A stretch of 64,000 nucleotides of DNA from Rubrivivax sp. (GCA_020248915.1 JADCGP010000010.1:1-64000), one strand, 5' to 3'. Counted from the stretch's first letter, positions 29,028-38,076 are shown. Notes: generated from the letters alone by a model not told the origin. Numbers and translations are program-made.

Positions 29028-29942
29028 TCAGGCGAACGCCCGCAGCAGCGCCTCGCGCTGCCTGCGGTCGGGCAGCGGGCCGCGCAGCGCCTGCAGGTTC
29101 TGCGTCACGTGCAGCGGGTTCGTCGTGGCCGGGATCGCGCACGTCACGGCCGGGTGGGCCAGCTCCCACTTCAGCACCAGCGCGGCCCAGCTGTCGCAGC
29201 CGAGCTCGCGCGCCAGCGCCGGCAGCGGCCGCCGGGCCAAGCGCTGCAGCAGCGCGCCGCCGTCGAACGGCCGGTTGACGATGACGGCCACGCCGCGCTC
29301 AGCCGCCAGGCCCAGCAGCGGCTCGGCGCTGCGGTCGACGGGGCTGTAGGTGATCTGCAGGAAGTCGATCCTCTCGCCGCGCAGGATGCGCTCGACCTCG
29401 TCGTGGGCGCGCCCGTGCGAGGTCGTGACGCCGAGGTGGCGGATGCGACCCTCGTCCTTCCAGGCCCGCAGCGTGCTCAGGTGCTCGCGCCAGGCGAGCA
29501 GGTTGTGCACCTGCATCAGGTCCACGCGCGGCAGCCGCCACAGCCCGAGCGAGCGCCGCATCTGCGTCGGCCCGTAGCCGGCGATGCCGGTCCACACCTT
29601 GGTGGCGCTGAACAGGCGCGGCTCCGGGCGCGCGAGCAACTCGCCCAGCACCGCCTCGGCGTAACCGTACATGGGCGAGCTGTCGACGAGGCGGCCGCCG
29701 CCGGCGAAGAAGCGATCGAGCACCGCGCGCCGCCGCGCCAGCCCCTCGGCGTCCCCGATCGGCAGGTCGAAGGTCAGCCAGGTGCCGAGACCCACGGCGG
29801 CGATGCGCTCGCCGCTCGACGGGATCGTGCGCTCGAGCACGGCCGGTTGGGCCTGCGCCGCGGCCGGAAGCGCCACCACCAGTGCACCCGACAGCGGGGC
29901 CGGCAGCGCGGCAAGCAGCAGGTCGCGTCGGCTCGGGCCCAT
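29028..29942 (-). CDS. Exported (Tat-signal) aldo/keto reductase
   Basis: Predicted 304 residues. The N-terminus SRRDLLLAALPAPLSG looks like a twin-arginine signal, which would deliver a folded, cofactor-loaded enzyme to the periplasm. The tetrad is visible in LVDSSPMYGYAEAVLG (Asp, Tyr), SATKVWTG (Lys) and DLMQVHNLLAWREHL (His). The cofactor-binding end is CAIPATTNPLHVTQNLQAL. The ATG overlaps the stop of the upstream MFS gene by one base; a GTG directly in front is an alternative start. Periplasmic NADPH supply is not obvious, so either the cofactor is loaded before export or the signal is not used. Confidence 0.85.
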   Translation of the reverse strand: MGPSRRDLLLAALPAPLSGALVVALPAAAQAQPAVLERTIPSSGERIAAVGLGTWLTFDLPIGDAEGLARRRAVLDRFFAGGGRLVDSSPMYGYAEAVLGELLARPEPRLFSATKVWTGIAGYGPTQMRRSLGLWRLPRVDLMQVHNLLAWREHLSTLRAWKDEGRIRHLGVTTSHGRAHDEVERILRGERIDFLQITYSPVDRSAEPLLGLAAERGVAVIVNRPFDGGALLQRLARRPLPALARELGCDSWAALVLKWELAHPAVTCAIPATTNPLHVTQNLQALRGPLPDRRQREALLRAFA

Positions 29943-31186
29943 CACGGCGCACGTTGTAGCGCCAGCAGCGGCCGCAGCATCACCAGCCCGATCAACGGCC
30001 CCACGGCGAGCCAGGGCAGCAGTTCGGCCAGCGGCTGCGTCGCCGCCAGCCGCACGAACAGCTCGATCGAGACGGCCGAGATCGCGAAGCCGATGCTGTT
30101 GACGAGCGTGAGCAGGCTGCCCACCGCCTCGCGCGGGGCGTTGCTCGCGGTGAGGGCGCTGAACTGCGGCGAGTCGCCGGCGACCGTGATGCCCCACAGC
30201 AGCAGCCACGCCATGAAGACGGGGATCGGCGCGGTCAGCATCCACGGCGCTGCCAGGCAGCACAGGCCGCTGGTGGCCAGCTGCGCGCCAGCCACGCGCG
30301 CGCCGCCGACGCGGTGCACCAGCAGGCCGCCGCCGATGCAGCCCAGCGCGCCGGCCCCCAGCACCAGGAAGGACGCCCACGACACCGCCACCGAGTCGGC
30401 CAGGCGCGCCGCCAGCACCACCGGCACCAGCACCCACATCGTGTAGAGCTCCCACATGTGCCCGAAGTAGCCGCCGGCCGAGGCCCGCACGCGCGGGTTG
30501 CGCCACAGCTCGGCCAGCGCCGCCAGCCGCAGCGCGGGCAGCGCCGCCCCACGGGGCGCGCCCGGCGGCTCCGGCACCAGCGTGATGACGGCGGCGCCCG
30601 CGGTGGCCGCCAGCGCAGCGACGGCGATGAGGACGAGCTGCCAGTCTCCCCCTGCGGCACCTGCGCCCGCCGCCAACCCGCCGCCTTCCGCACTGAGCGC
30701 CCGCAGCGCATGCGGGCTGGCACTGCCGAGCACCAGGGCGCCCACCAGCCAGCCGAGCGCGAAGCCGAGCCCGCGCGGGAACCACTGCGCCGCGATCTTC
30801 ATCCCCACCGGGTAGATGCCGGCGAGGAAGAAGCCCGTCAGCGCGCGCAGCGCGACGAGCGCCGGCAGCGACGAGGCCGCCGCGACAGCGGCCAGCGTGC
30901 AGGCCGCGGCCGCCAGCGCGCAGGCCAGGAAGACGCGCCGGGCCGCGAAGCGGTCCGACACCGCCAGCAGGGCGAACAGCAGCGTCCCGGCGACGAAGCC
31001 GAGCTGCAGCGCCGCGCTGAGCGTGCCCACCGCGGCCGCGCCCCAGCCGTGCGCGCGCTCCAGGTCGGGCATCACGGCGTTGACGGCGAACCAGGGCGAG
31101 GTGCCCAGCAGCTGCGCGAGCACGATCACCGGCAGCACGCGGCGCGGGGGGACGGGGTCGGTGGCGGTCGGCGGAGCAGGCGGCAT
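29942..31186 (-). CDS. Major facilitator superfamily transporter
   Basis: Predicted 414-residue inner-membrane transporter with about twelve hydrophobic helices. The loop after helix 2 (LFALLAVSDRFAARRVFL) resembles the MFS signature, and ALRALTGFFLAGIYPVGMKIAAQWF (about residues 100-124) matches helices 4-5 of cyanate/nitrate-like permeases. I chose the ATG at 31186 because AAGG lies eight bases upstream; a TTG at 31204 is in frame. It is co-transcribed with the Tat-signal reductase downstream (one-base overlap) and divergent from the EF-G-like gene. Substrate unknown. Confidence 0.88.
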   Translation of the reverse strand: MPPAPPTATDPVPPRRVLPVIVLAQLLGTSPWFAVNAVMPDLERAHGWGAAAVGTLSAALQLGFVAGTLLFALLAVSDRFAARRVFLACALAAAACTLAAVAAASSLPALVALRALTGFFLAGIYPVGMKIAAQWFPRGLGFALGWLVGALVLGSASPHALRALSAEGGGLAAGAGAAGGDWQLVLIAVAALAATAGAAVITLVPEPPGAPRGAALPALRLAALAELWRNPRVRASAGGYFGHMWELYTMWVLVPVVLAARLADSVAVSWASFLVLGAGALGCIGGGLLVHRVGGARVAGAQLATSGLCCLAAPWMLTAPIPVFMAWLLLWGITVAGDSPQFSALTASNAPREAVGSLLTLVNSIGFAISAVSIELFVRLAATQPLAELLPWLAVGPLIGLVMLRPLLALQRAP

Positions 31187-31335
31187 GGCGTTGACCTTAC
31201 TCAAGCGCGCCTGCGGCGACCACCCTTGCGAGCCCGGGGCCGATCCCTTACCCTGGGACAGGCCCTCTGGCCGGCAGCCGCAGCGCCCCGCCGCACGGGG
31301 CCCCGGCCGGCCCCGGCGCCGTCAGGAGAACCCCC

Positions 31336-33405
31336 ATGCCCAGCCCATCCTCGCCCGGCGCCGGTGCCTCCAGCGGCGTCGCGGCCATCCGCACCCTCGC
31401 GCTGGTCGGCCCGGCCTCCAGCGGCAAGACAAGTCTGGCCGAGGCGCTGCTCGTGCGCAGCGGCATGATCGGCGCCGCCGGCACCCTGGAGCGCGGCACG
31501 ACCGTCAGCGACTACGACCCGCTCGAGCGCCGGATGCAGCACTCGCTGAACAGCGCGGTGCTGCACCTGAACCACGCCGGCACCCGTGTGCACCTGATCG
31601 ACACACCCGGCGCAAGCGACTTCCTCGGCCAGAGCCTGCCTGCGCTGGAGGCGGTGGAGACGGCCGCCATCGTCATCAACGCGGCCGCCGGCATCGAACC
31701 GATGGCCGAGCGGATGATGGACTATGCGGCCGCGCGCCAGCTCGACCGCATCATCGTCGTCAACAAGATCGACGCCCAGGGCGTCGACCTCGCGGCGCTG
31801 CTGGCCCGCATCCAGGCGCGCTTCGGCAAGGAGTGTCTTCCGATCAACCTGCCCGATGCCGGCGCGAGCAAGGTCGTCGACTGCTTCTACAACCGCGACG
31901 GCCACAGCGACTTCGGCAGCGTCGACGCCGCGCACCGCGCGCTGGTGGAGCAGGTGGTCGAGGTCGACGCCGGGTTCGTCGACCGCTACCTGAACGACGG
32001 CGACGTCGATGCGAGCGAGCTGCACGCGCCGCTCGAGCAGGCGCTGCGCGAGGGGCACCTGATCCCGGTGTGCTTCGTCTCGGCGCGCAGCGGCGCGGGC
32101 GTGGCCGAGCTTCTCGACATCATCGTCAAGCTGCTGCCCAACCCGACCGAGGCCAACCTGCCCGACTTCCTGAAGGGCGAGGGCGAGTCGGCCACGCTGA
32201 TGCACGCCGAGGTCGACCCCTCCCGCCACGTGCTGGCGCACGTGTTCAAGGTCACTGTCGACCCCTACGTCGGCCGCATGGGCGTCTTCCGCGTGCACCA
32301 GGGCACGGTCACCAAGGACTCGCTGCTCTACATCGGCGACGGCCGCAAGCCCTTCAAGGTCGGGCACGTGTTCCTGCTGCAGGGCAAGGAGCACGTCGAG
32401 GTCCCGCGGGCGCTGCCTGGCGACATCTGCGCGGTGGCCAAGGTCGACGACATCCACTTCGACGCGGTGCTGCACGACGCGGCCGAGGACGACCACATCC
32501 ACCTGAAGCCCCTCGACTTCCCAAAGCCGGTGCACGGCATCGCGGTCGAGGCCAGGAAGCGCGGCGACGAACAGAAGATGTGGGAGATCCTCGGCAAGCT
32601 GGTCGACGAGGACCCGTGCCTGCGCCTCGAGCACGTGGCGGTGACCAACGAGACGGTGGTCTACGGGCTCGGCGAGCTGCACCTGCGCGTGCTTCTCGAG
32701 CGGATGAAGGAGACCTACCGCTTCGAGGTCGTCACGCGCCCGCCGCGCATCGCCTACCGCGAGACGATCACCGCGCGGGCCGAGGGCCACCACCGGCACA
32801 AGAAGCAGACCGGCGGCGCGGGCCAGTTCGGCGAGGTCTTCCTGCGCGTCGAGCCGCTGCCGCGCGGCGCGGGCTTCGAGTTCGTCGACGAGGTCAAGGG
32901 CGGCGTGATCCCCAACCAGTTCATCCCCGCGGTCGAGAAGGGCGTGCGCGAGGTGCTCGCCGGCGGGGCGATCGCCGGCTACCCGGTGGTCGACGTCAAG
33001 GTCACCGTGTACGACGGCAAGCACCACAGCGTCGACAGCAAGGAGATCGCCTTCGTCACCGCGGGCCGGAAGGCCTTCCTGCAGGCCGTCCGCGAGGCGC
33101 GGCCGATCGTGCTGGAGCCGGTGGTCCGGGTCGAGATCGCGGCGCCGGACTCGGCCATGGGCGACATCACCGGCGACCTGTCGGGCAAGCGCGGCCTCGT
33201 CAACGGCACGGCCAACGGCGCCAGCGGCAACGTCGTCATCCGCGGCCAGGCGCCGCTGTCGGAGCTCGCGGGATACCAGAACCGGCTCAACGCGATGACC
33301 GCCGGGCAGGGCAGCTACACGATCGAGCTCAGCCACTACGAGGCCGTGCCGCCCGCGGTGCAGCAGCAGCTCGTCGGCCAGTTCCAGGTCCGCGACGAGG
33401 ACTGA
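31336..33405 (+). CDS. Elongation factor G-like GTPase (EF-G-2 type)
   Basis: Predicted 689-residue translational GTPase. G1 is GPASSGKTS (about residues 25-33), G3 LIDTPGASDF (about 93-102) and G4 VNKIDAQG (about 140-147). Domain III-V segments follow, including HVAVTNETVVYGLGELHLRVLLERM and the domain IV stretch QTGGAGQFGEVFLRVEPL. The catalytic His after DTPG in true EF-G (DTPGH) is Ala here, and the G2 region lacks the RGITI motif, placing it with EF-G-like paralogues of unclear role rather than the main translocase. The leader has a GGAG site at 31323-31326. It stands apart from any rpsL-rpsG-fusA-tuf operon. Confidence 0.92.
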   Translation: MPSPSSPGAGASSGVAAIRTLALVGPASSGKTSLAEALLVRSGMIGAAGTLERGTTVSDYDPLERRMQHSLNSAVLHLNHAGTRVHLIDTPGASDFLGQSLPALEAVETAAIVINAAAGIEPMAERMMDYAAARQLDRIIVVNKIDAQGVDLAALLARIQARFGKECLPINLPDAGASKVVDCFYNRDGHSDFGSVDAAHRALVEQVVEVDAGFVDRYLNDGDVDASELHAPLEQALREGHLIPVCFVSARSGAGVAELLDIIVKLLPNPTEANLPDFLKGEGESATLMHAEVDPSRHVLAHVFKVTVDPYVGRMGVFRVHQGTVTKDSLLYIGDGRKPFKVGHVFLLQGKEHVEVPRALPGDICAVAKVDDIHFDAVLHDAAEDDHIHLKPLDFPKPVHGIAVEARKRGDEQKMWEILGKLVDEDPCLRLEHVAVTNETVVYGLGELHLRVLLERMKETYRFEVVTRPPRIAYRETITARAEGHHRHKKQTGGAGQFGEVFLRVEPLPRGAGFEFVDEVKGGVIPNQFIPAVEKGVREVLAGGAIAGYPVVDVKVTVYDGKHHSVDSKEIAFVTAGRKAFLQAVREARPIVLEPVVRVEIAAPDSAMGDITGDLSGKRGLVNGTANGASGNVVIRGQAPLSELAGYQNRLNAMTAGQGSYTIELSHYEAVPPAVQQQLVGQFQVRDED

Positions 33406-33514
33406 CCCGCGGGCCGGGCCGGGCTTCGACGCCCGGCGTGCGGCGTGCGGCGTGACCAAAGACCGCATCGCCCCGGGCGGCGCGGGGCCATCGGCACACC
33501 GCCACAATCCCCGT

Positions 33515-33680
33515 CGTCGAGAGGGGAGTAGCTGGCGCCCGCGGTGCAGTCCGCCGTCGTGCGTCGCGTCAGCCCGTCAATACGAAGCACCGGCCCACGC
33601 AGCCGGCCTCGCTTCCGGGCCCGCAGCAGCCGTCGAGCACACGCTCGGGCGCTGTCGCAAGACCTTTCGGCGCGACTCCA
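33515..33680 (+). ncRNA. yybP-ykoY-type (Mn2+-sensing) riboswitch leader
   Basis: The leader of the TerC/Alx gene contains GGGGAGTAGC (33523-33532), the hallmark 5' element of this class, then GTCAATACGAAG (33576-33587) in the position of the conserved GUCAACAUAC-like strand, and GTCGCAAGACCTTTCGG near 33654-33670, resembling the 3' half found in proteobacterial members. Such leaders bind manganese and raise expression of Mn exporters. A CACAAT -10-like element at 33503-33508 would place the transcript start near 33515. Boundaries are approximate because I could not fold the RNA. Confidence 0.72.
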
Positions 33681-33723
33681 CCACCCTGCCCGGCGCAACG
33701 CCCGGGCACAACCGGGAGTGTCC

Positions 33724-34713
33724 ATGGACACCATCGCGCCGCTCTGGCTCTGGATCTTCTTCGTCGTCTCGGTCATCGTGGCCCTGTTCGTCGACTTCGT
33801 CGTGCTGAAGAAGCAGGGCGCCCACGCCGTCGGCGTGAAGGAGGCGCTGAACTGGTCGATCGTCTGGGTGCTGCTCAGCTTCGCGTTCAACGGCCTGTTC
33901 TGGTGGGCGGTCTACCAGGACCACGGCGTCGCCATGGCCAACACGAAGAGCATGGAGTTCCTCACCGGCTACCTCATCGAGAAGAGCCTGGCGGTGGACA
34001 ACATCTTCGTGTTCCTGATGATCTTCACCTACTTCGCGGTGCCGCCCGAGTTCCAGAAGCGGGTGCTGATGATCGGCATCATCGGCGCGATCGTGCTGCG
34101 CACGGTGATGATCCTGGTGGGTGCCTGGCTGATCCAGCAGTTCCACTGGATCCTCTACGTGTTCGGTGCCTTCCTCGTCATCACCGGCATCAAGATGTGG
34201 TGGGCCGCCGGGCAGGAGCCCGACCTGGAGAGCAACCCGGCGCTGCGGCTGCTGCGGCGCCTGATGCCGGTCAGCAAGTCCTTCGACGGGGAGAAGTTCT
34301 TCACGATCGAGAACGGCCGTCGGATCGCGACCCCGCTGCTGCTGGTGATCGTGCTGGTGGGCATCACCGACGTGATCTTCGCGGTCGACTCGATCCCGGC
34401 CATCTTCGCCATCACGATGGACCCGTTCATCGTGCTGACGAGCAACATCTTCGCCATCCTCGGCCTGCGCGCGATGTACTTCCTGCTCGCGGCGATCGCT
34501 GCCAAGTTCCACCTGCTGAGCTACGGCCTGGCGGTGATCCTGGTCTTCATCGGCACCAAGATGATGCTGATCGACGTGTTCAAGATCCCGGTGGCGGTGA
34601 GCCTGGCGGTGGTCGTGTCCATCCTGGCCATCACGATGCTGTGGAGCGTGAAGACGGCGCCGAAGATCGAGCGCACCGAGGGCCGGGCCGCGCGCGAGGG
34701 CGCGGGCAGCTAG
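33724..34713 (+). CDS. alx: TerC/Alx-family membrane protein, probable manganese exporter
   Basis: Predicted 329-residue inner-membrane protein with about nine helices. The family signatures are EKSLAVDNIFVFLMIF (about residues 85-100) and ITDVIFAVDSIPAIFAIT (about 216-233), both with the conserved acidic residues thought to bind metal. E. coli Alx and related TerC proteins export Mn2+, and the riboswitch-like leader fits that role. The ATG at 33724 starts MDTIAPLWLWIFFVVSVIV, the first membrane segment. A long GC-rich hairpin follows the stop. Confidence 0.93.
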   Translation: MDTIAPLWLWIFFVVSVIVALFVDFVVLKKQGAHAVGVKEALNWSIVWVLLSFAFNGLFWWAVYQDHGVAMANTKSMEFLTGYLIEKSLAVDNIFVFLMIFTYFAVPPEFQKRVLMIGIIGAIVLRTVMILVGAWLIQQFHWILYVFGAFLVITGIKMWWAAGQEPDLESNPALRLLRRLMPVSKSFDGEKFFTIENGRRIATPLLLVIVLVGITDVIFAVDSIPAIFAITMDPFIVLTSNIFAILGLRAMYFLLAAIAAKFHLLSYGLAVILVFIGTKMMLIDVFKIPVAVSLAVVVSILAITMLWSVKTAPKIERTEGRAAREGAGS

Positions 34714-34737
34714 CCTCCCCCGGGGGTCCGCGTCCCT

Positions 34738-34765
34738 GCGAAGGCGGCCCGCGGGCCGCCTTCGC
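34738..34765. terminator. Terminator-like hairpin after alx (possibly bidirectional)
   Basis: A perfect 13-bp stem (GCGAAGGCGGCCC and its complement) with a 2-base spacer lies 24 bp after the alx stop and 16 bp beyond the convergent lipoprotein gene's stop. There is only a weak T-rich tail (GCTCTTG), so it may act as a pause or RNA-stability element rather than a full intrinsic terminator. Confidence 0.55.
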
Positions 34766-34781
34766 GCTCTTGCGGGCCGGC

Positions 34782-35384
34782 TCAGGGCGTGACGATCCTC
34801 ACCTGCCGCAGGCCCGCGGCGCGCAACCGTGCCGCGAGCACCGTGCCGCTGCGGCGGTCGGCGGCATGCACGAACACCGGTGCATCGCCGTCGAGCCCGT
34901 AGGCGGCCATCAGGCCCCAGACGGTGCCCAGGGCGTCCTCGAGCGCCTGCAGGTCCGGGCCGCGCAGTTCCACGACCACCGCGCGATCGCCGAGCCAGCG
35001 CTCGATGACTTCGGCGCTGCGCGGGTCGAGGGTGTCGGTCGCCGACGCAGCGGTGGCCTGCGCCTCGGCGGATTCGCCGCGAGGGGGCGCGGCGACGGCG
35101 ATGGATGCGTCCGCCGACAGGCCGCGCGATGCGATCGATGGCGCGGCAGACGCCTCCACCGGCTGCCCGACCGCCCGTTCGCCCGGCAGGTCGGCCGCCG
35201 ACGGAGCCATCGCCAGCCCCGATTGCGCCGCGCGCGCATCGGCCGCCGCCGCGTCGGCCATGGGCGCCGTGGAGTGCACCGCGCCGCAGGCGCCCAGCAG
35301 CAGCGCAACCGTCCCGACCAACCCGCCCGCGTGCGCCCTGCCCTGGCGCAGGCAGCGCGCGCAGATCCCAACCCTCGTCGGCAT
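34782..35384 (-). CDS. Putative lipoprotein, hypothetical
   Basis: Predicted 200 residues. A basic N-terminus, hydrophobic run and lipobox LLGAC (Cys at about residue 33) predict a lipid-anchored protein. The middle is Ala/Ser/Pro-rich and probably disordered. The last 80 residues form a small alpha/beta-like segment (VIERWLGDRAVVVELRGPD; FVHAADRRSGTVLAARLRAAG) that might be a peptidoglycan- or ligand-binding module, but I do not recognise it. A GTG one codon upstream of the ATG is an alternative start. The gene is convergent with alx. Confidence 0.6.
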   Translation of the reverse strand: MPTRVGICARCLRQGRAHAGGLVGTVALLLGACGAVHSTAPMADAAAADARAAQSGLAMAPSAADLPGERAVGQPVEASAAPSIASRGLSADASIAVAAPPRGESAEAQATAASATDTLDPRSAEVIERWLGDRAVVVELRGPDLQALEDALGTVWGLMAAYGLDGDAPVFVHAADRRSGTVLAARLRAAGLRQVRIVTP

Positions 35385-35709
35385 CACCCGTCCCCCCTAG
35401 CCGGCATCGAAAGCGCACGGCCGTTCCCAAGCCAGTACGGGCGGCAGGGGCTCTTCCGGACAGCCCCGTCCCCTGCAATGGGGACGCGCGCACCGGCGGG
35501 GCGCCGGGCGGCGCGGGGCCCAGTGGGTGAGAGGCCATCCGGCGTGGCCGAGGGGGCTGTCCGGGACGTCCCGATCCAGGCGCTGAGCGCAGCCGCAGCG
35601 CGGGCTGCGGCGTGCGTCTGCACCGCCGAGCGGGGCGCCGCGGGCAGTCACTCGCGGGCAGTCACTCGGGGGCAGTCACAGCGGCCATGATCGATGGCCT
35701 CTCACCCTC
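35385..35709. repeat. Structured intergenic region with tandem and inverted repeats
   Basis: No gene is evident. It holds a 12-bp inverted repeat pair (CCGGACAGCCCC at 35456-35467 and its complement at 35553-35564), a hairpin GTCCCC-N6-GGGGAC at 35468-35485, and a palindrome GGGACGTCCC at 35563-35572. Three near-tandem copies of GGGCAGTCACTCG (about 14-15 bp each) lie at 35642-35680, close to the 3' end of the minus-strand reductase gene. Confidence 0.6.
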
Positions 35710-36594
35710 TCAGGTCAGGGCCAGCGGCTGCTTGGCAAGCGGCGGCGGGAAGGCAAGGTCGAGCGCGGCGAGGTCCTCGGGCGCCAGCCGCAGCGCGGTG
35801 GCGCCGAAGTTGTCGCGCAGGTGCGCCTCGCGGCCGGCCTTCGGGATCGGCATGACCCCGGGCCGCGCCAGCAGCGCGGCCAGCGCCACCTGCGCGGGCG
35901 TCGCGCCGTGGCGCGCGGCGATCTCGCGCAGCACCGCGGGCGCGCGGGCGCCGACGAGCGCGCCCTCGTCGAGCGGGCTGTGGGCCAGCAGCGGCATCGC
36001 GCGGGCCCGCATCCACGGCAGCAGGTCGAACTCCACGCCCCGCTGCGAGGCCGAGTGGTAGACCTGGTTCGCGGCGCAGCGCGCGCCGCCGGGCACCGCG
36101 AACAGTTCCTCCAGGTCGGCGACGTCGAAGTTGCTGACGCCCCAGTGCCGGATCCAGCCGCGGCGCTGCAGTTCCTCGAAGCCGGCCACCGTCTCGGCGA
36201 GCGGCTCGGTGCCGCGCCAGTGCAGCAGGTACAGGTCGATCGTGTCGAGCCCGAGCCGGCGCCGGCTGCGCGCACAGGCATCGACCACGCCGCGCCGGCT
36301 CGCGTGCCTGGGGTAGACCTTGCTCACGACGAAGAGCGCCTCGCGCGTGCAGGTGCCTGCCGCCAGCGCGCCGGCAATGGCCGCGCCGATCACCTCCTCG
36401 GCGCCGCCCTCGCCGTACATCTCGGCCGTGTCGACGACGCGCCAGCCGATCTCGAGTGCCGTGCGCAGCGCGGCGATCTCGGCCACGCGCTGCGCGGGCG
36501 CCTCGCCGAACCGGCAGGTGCCCAGACCCAGGACCGGGCGGCGCTCGCCACCAGCGAACGTGACGAAGGGCGCGGCGGCATCGCGGACGTCCAT
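35710..36594 (-). CDS. Aldo/keto reductase
   Basis: Predicted 294-residue cytoplasmic reductase of the 2,5-diketo-gluconate reductase-like branch. The tetrad is visible: Asp and Tyr in VVDTAEMYGEGGAEE (about residues 52-66), Lys in FVVSKVYPRHAS (about 91) and His in LYLLHWRGTEPL (about 124). VSNFDVADLEEL and the cofactor-binding VMPIPKAGREAHLRDNFGA near the end match the family. It follows the GST gene on the same strand after a 255-bp gap in which I see no gene or clear promoter. Substrate unknown. Confidence 0.92.
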   Translation of the reverse strand: MDVRDAAAPFVTFAGGERRPVLGLGTCRFGEAPAQRVAEIAALRTALEIGWRVVDTAEMYGEGGAEEVIGAAIAGALAAGTCTREALFVVSKVYPRHASRRGVVDACARSRRRLGLDTIDLYLLHWRGTEPLAETVAGFEELQRRGWIRHWGVSNFDVADLEELFAVPGGARCAANQVYHSASQRGVEFDLLPWMRARAMPLLAHSPLDEGALVGARAPAVLREIAARHGATPAQVALAALLARPGVMPIPKAGREAHLRDNFGATALRLAPEDLAALDLAFPPPLAKQPLALT

Positions 36595-36849
36595 GGCCGA
36601 TGCTAGTCCGCGCCCGAAGTCCGGGCCCCTGTGGGGCAGCCATCCGCGACTCCTTCTCCGTCGCCTGGGCTCACGCAGGCGGCCATCAACGGGCCTTGGC
36701 GAACGACGGCTTCAGCGCTCGCCACCTGGAACCGGGACATCTCCAGGACGACGGTCATCCGCGGTCATGCGATGTGGCGTTCGCTCTCGACGACTGCTGG
36801 CACCAGAGACCCTGCGGCCCGCAGCTGCCGCCCATGCGGCGCCGGGCAC

Positions 36850-37650
36850 TCACACGAGCCCGAGCTCGGCGTCCGTGGCCGCGGGTCGCGGCTTGCCGCG
36901 CGGGGGCCATGGCCGGCTGCGCCAGTCGGGCTCGAACACGAACGAGGAGCGCTGGCGTTGCACGGGCAGCGCGCCGTTGCCGACGCCGAGCGAGTAGTCG
37001 TAGTAGACCTTGATGATCTCTTCGGCCGTGACCTGCTGCGCGGCGGGGTGGGCCTGGCAAGCCGCTCGCCAGGCGCGCACCCGCTCGAAGCGGCCGTCGT
37101 GGGGCAGGTCGAAGCCCTCGTAGTACGACAGGAACTCGAAGCGCCAGAAGAAGGGCGTGAACACGGTCTCCGCCCAGCCGAAGCCGTCGAACAGGAAGGA
37201 CCCCTTCGACGCATGCTCCAGCAGGAACGCGTCCAGCTTCGCGTACTGCTGGAGCATCGCCTCGCGCAGGGCGCTGCGCTGCGCTTCTTCCTGCGCCATC
37301 ACCAGCCGGTACCCCGTGGCCACCAAGTCGCCTTCCATCCGCACCAGCATGTGCTCGATGGCGTGCTTCCAGGGGTCGCGCTGGGCCACCGGTGGGCCGG
37401 CCAGCGTGTCCTCGAGGTAGCGCAGGATCACCAGGCTCTCCTTCAGGATGCGACCATCCGGCAACTCGAGCACCGGCAGCGCGGTCATGCCACGCGTCTT
37501 GGCCAGCAGTTCCGGGTCGCGGGGCTTCGTGATGTCGACGACACGGAAGTCGATCTCATCGGCAGCGCCCTTCAGCGCGAGCAGGATCTCCAGCCGCTGG
37601 CTGAACGGGCACACGGGAATGTGGTGGACGATGGGGCGGAGCGTCGGCAT
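36850..37650 (-). CDS. Glutathione S-transferase-family protein
   Basis: Predicted 266 residues. The N-terminal thioredoxin-like domain has the CPFSQRLEILL active-site helix start (about residues 14-24), TALPVLELPDG with the cis-Pro (about 57-67) and ESLVILRYLED (about 72-82, glutathione gamma-Glu site). An all-helical C-terminal domain follows, with a basic tail. It is 48 bp downstream of the cupin gene in one transcription unit facing the LysR gene, suggesting a role in handling an electrophile or aromatic signal sensed by LysR. The actual substrate is unknown. Confidence 0.88.
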   Translation of the reverse strand: MPTLRPIVHHIPVCPFSQRLEILLALKGAADEIDFRVVDITKPRDPELLAKTRGMTALPVLELPDGRILKESLVILRYLEDTLAGPPVAQRDPWKHAIEHMLVRMEGDLVATGYRLVMAQEEAQRSALREAMLQQYAKLDAFLLEHASKGSFLFDGFGWAETVFTPFFWRFEFLSYYEGFDLPHDGRFERVRAWRAACQAHPAAQQVTAEEIIKVYYDYSLGVGNGALPVQRQRSSFVFEPDWRSRPWPPRGKPRPAATDAELGLV

Positions 37651-37698
37651 CCTGCGCTTTCTGGGGTGGGGCGGCTTCGGGCTCGGTGTGCGCGGCGC

Positions 37699-38076
37699 TC
37701 AGGTGCGCCAGGGCAGGTCGATGGCGTTGCCGTCGGGCAGCATCGTCCTCACCGGCGTTGCGCCGAACAGGCCGACGATCTCCAGCGGCTGCGGGCCGAC
37801 GTTGAAGAGCTGATGGTCGTGGCCCTTGGGCAGCACCACGGTGCTGTCGGCGCCGAAGCGCTGCACGCGCCCCTCGGTGTGGACCTCGCCCCAGCCCGCG
37901 AGGCACAGCACGACCTCGTCGCAGTCGTGCCGATGCGGCGGCGTGGCCGCGCCGGGAGCCAGGGTCTGGCGCCAGATCGAGATCTGTTCGAGGCCGTCGG
38001 CCTGGCCGGCCCAGGTGGCGTGCGCGACGCCCGGCAGCGGGGTCTCTGCAGGACGGGACTGTTCGATGACGTTCAT
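37699..38076 (-). CDS. Small cupin-domain protein
   Basis: Predicted 125-residue single-domain cupin. Motif 1 appears as PPHRHDCDEVVLCLAGWGEVHTEG (about residues 47-70, two His and a Glu for metal binding) and motif 2 as LPKGHDHQLFNVGP (about 82-95). It could be a dioxygenase-like or isomerase-like enzyme, or a binding protein. First gene of a two-gene unit (cupin-GST) divergent from LysR, whose operator palindrome lies about 100 bp upstream of its ATG. Confidence 0.88.
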   Translation of the reverse strand: MNVIEQSRPAETPLPGVAHATWAGQADGLEQISIWRQTLAPGAATPPHRHDCDEVVLCLAGWGEVHTEGRVQRFGADSTVVLPKGHDHQLFNVGPQPLEIVGLFGATPVRTMLPDGNAIDLPWRT

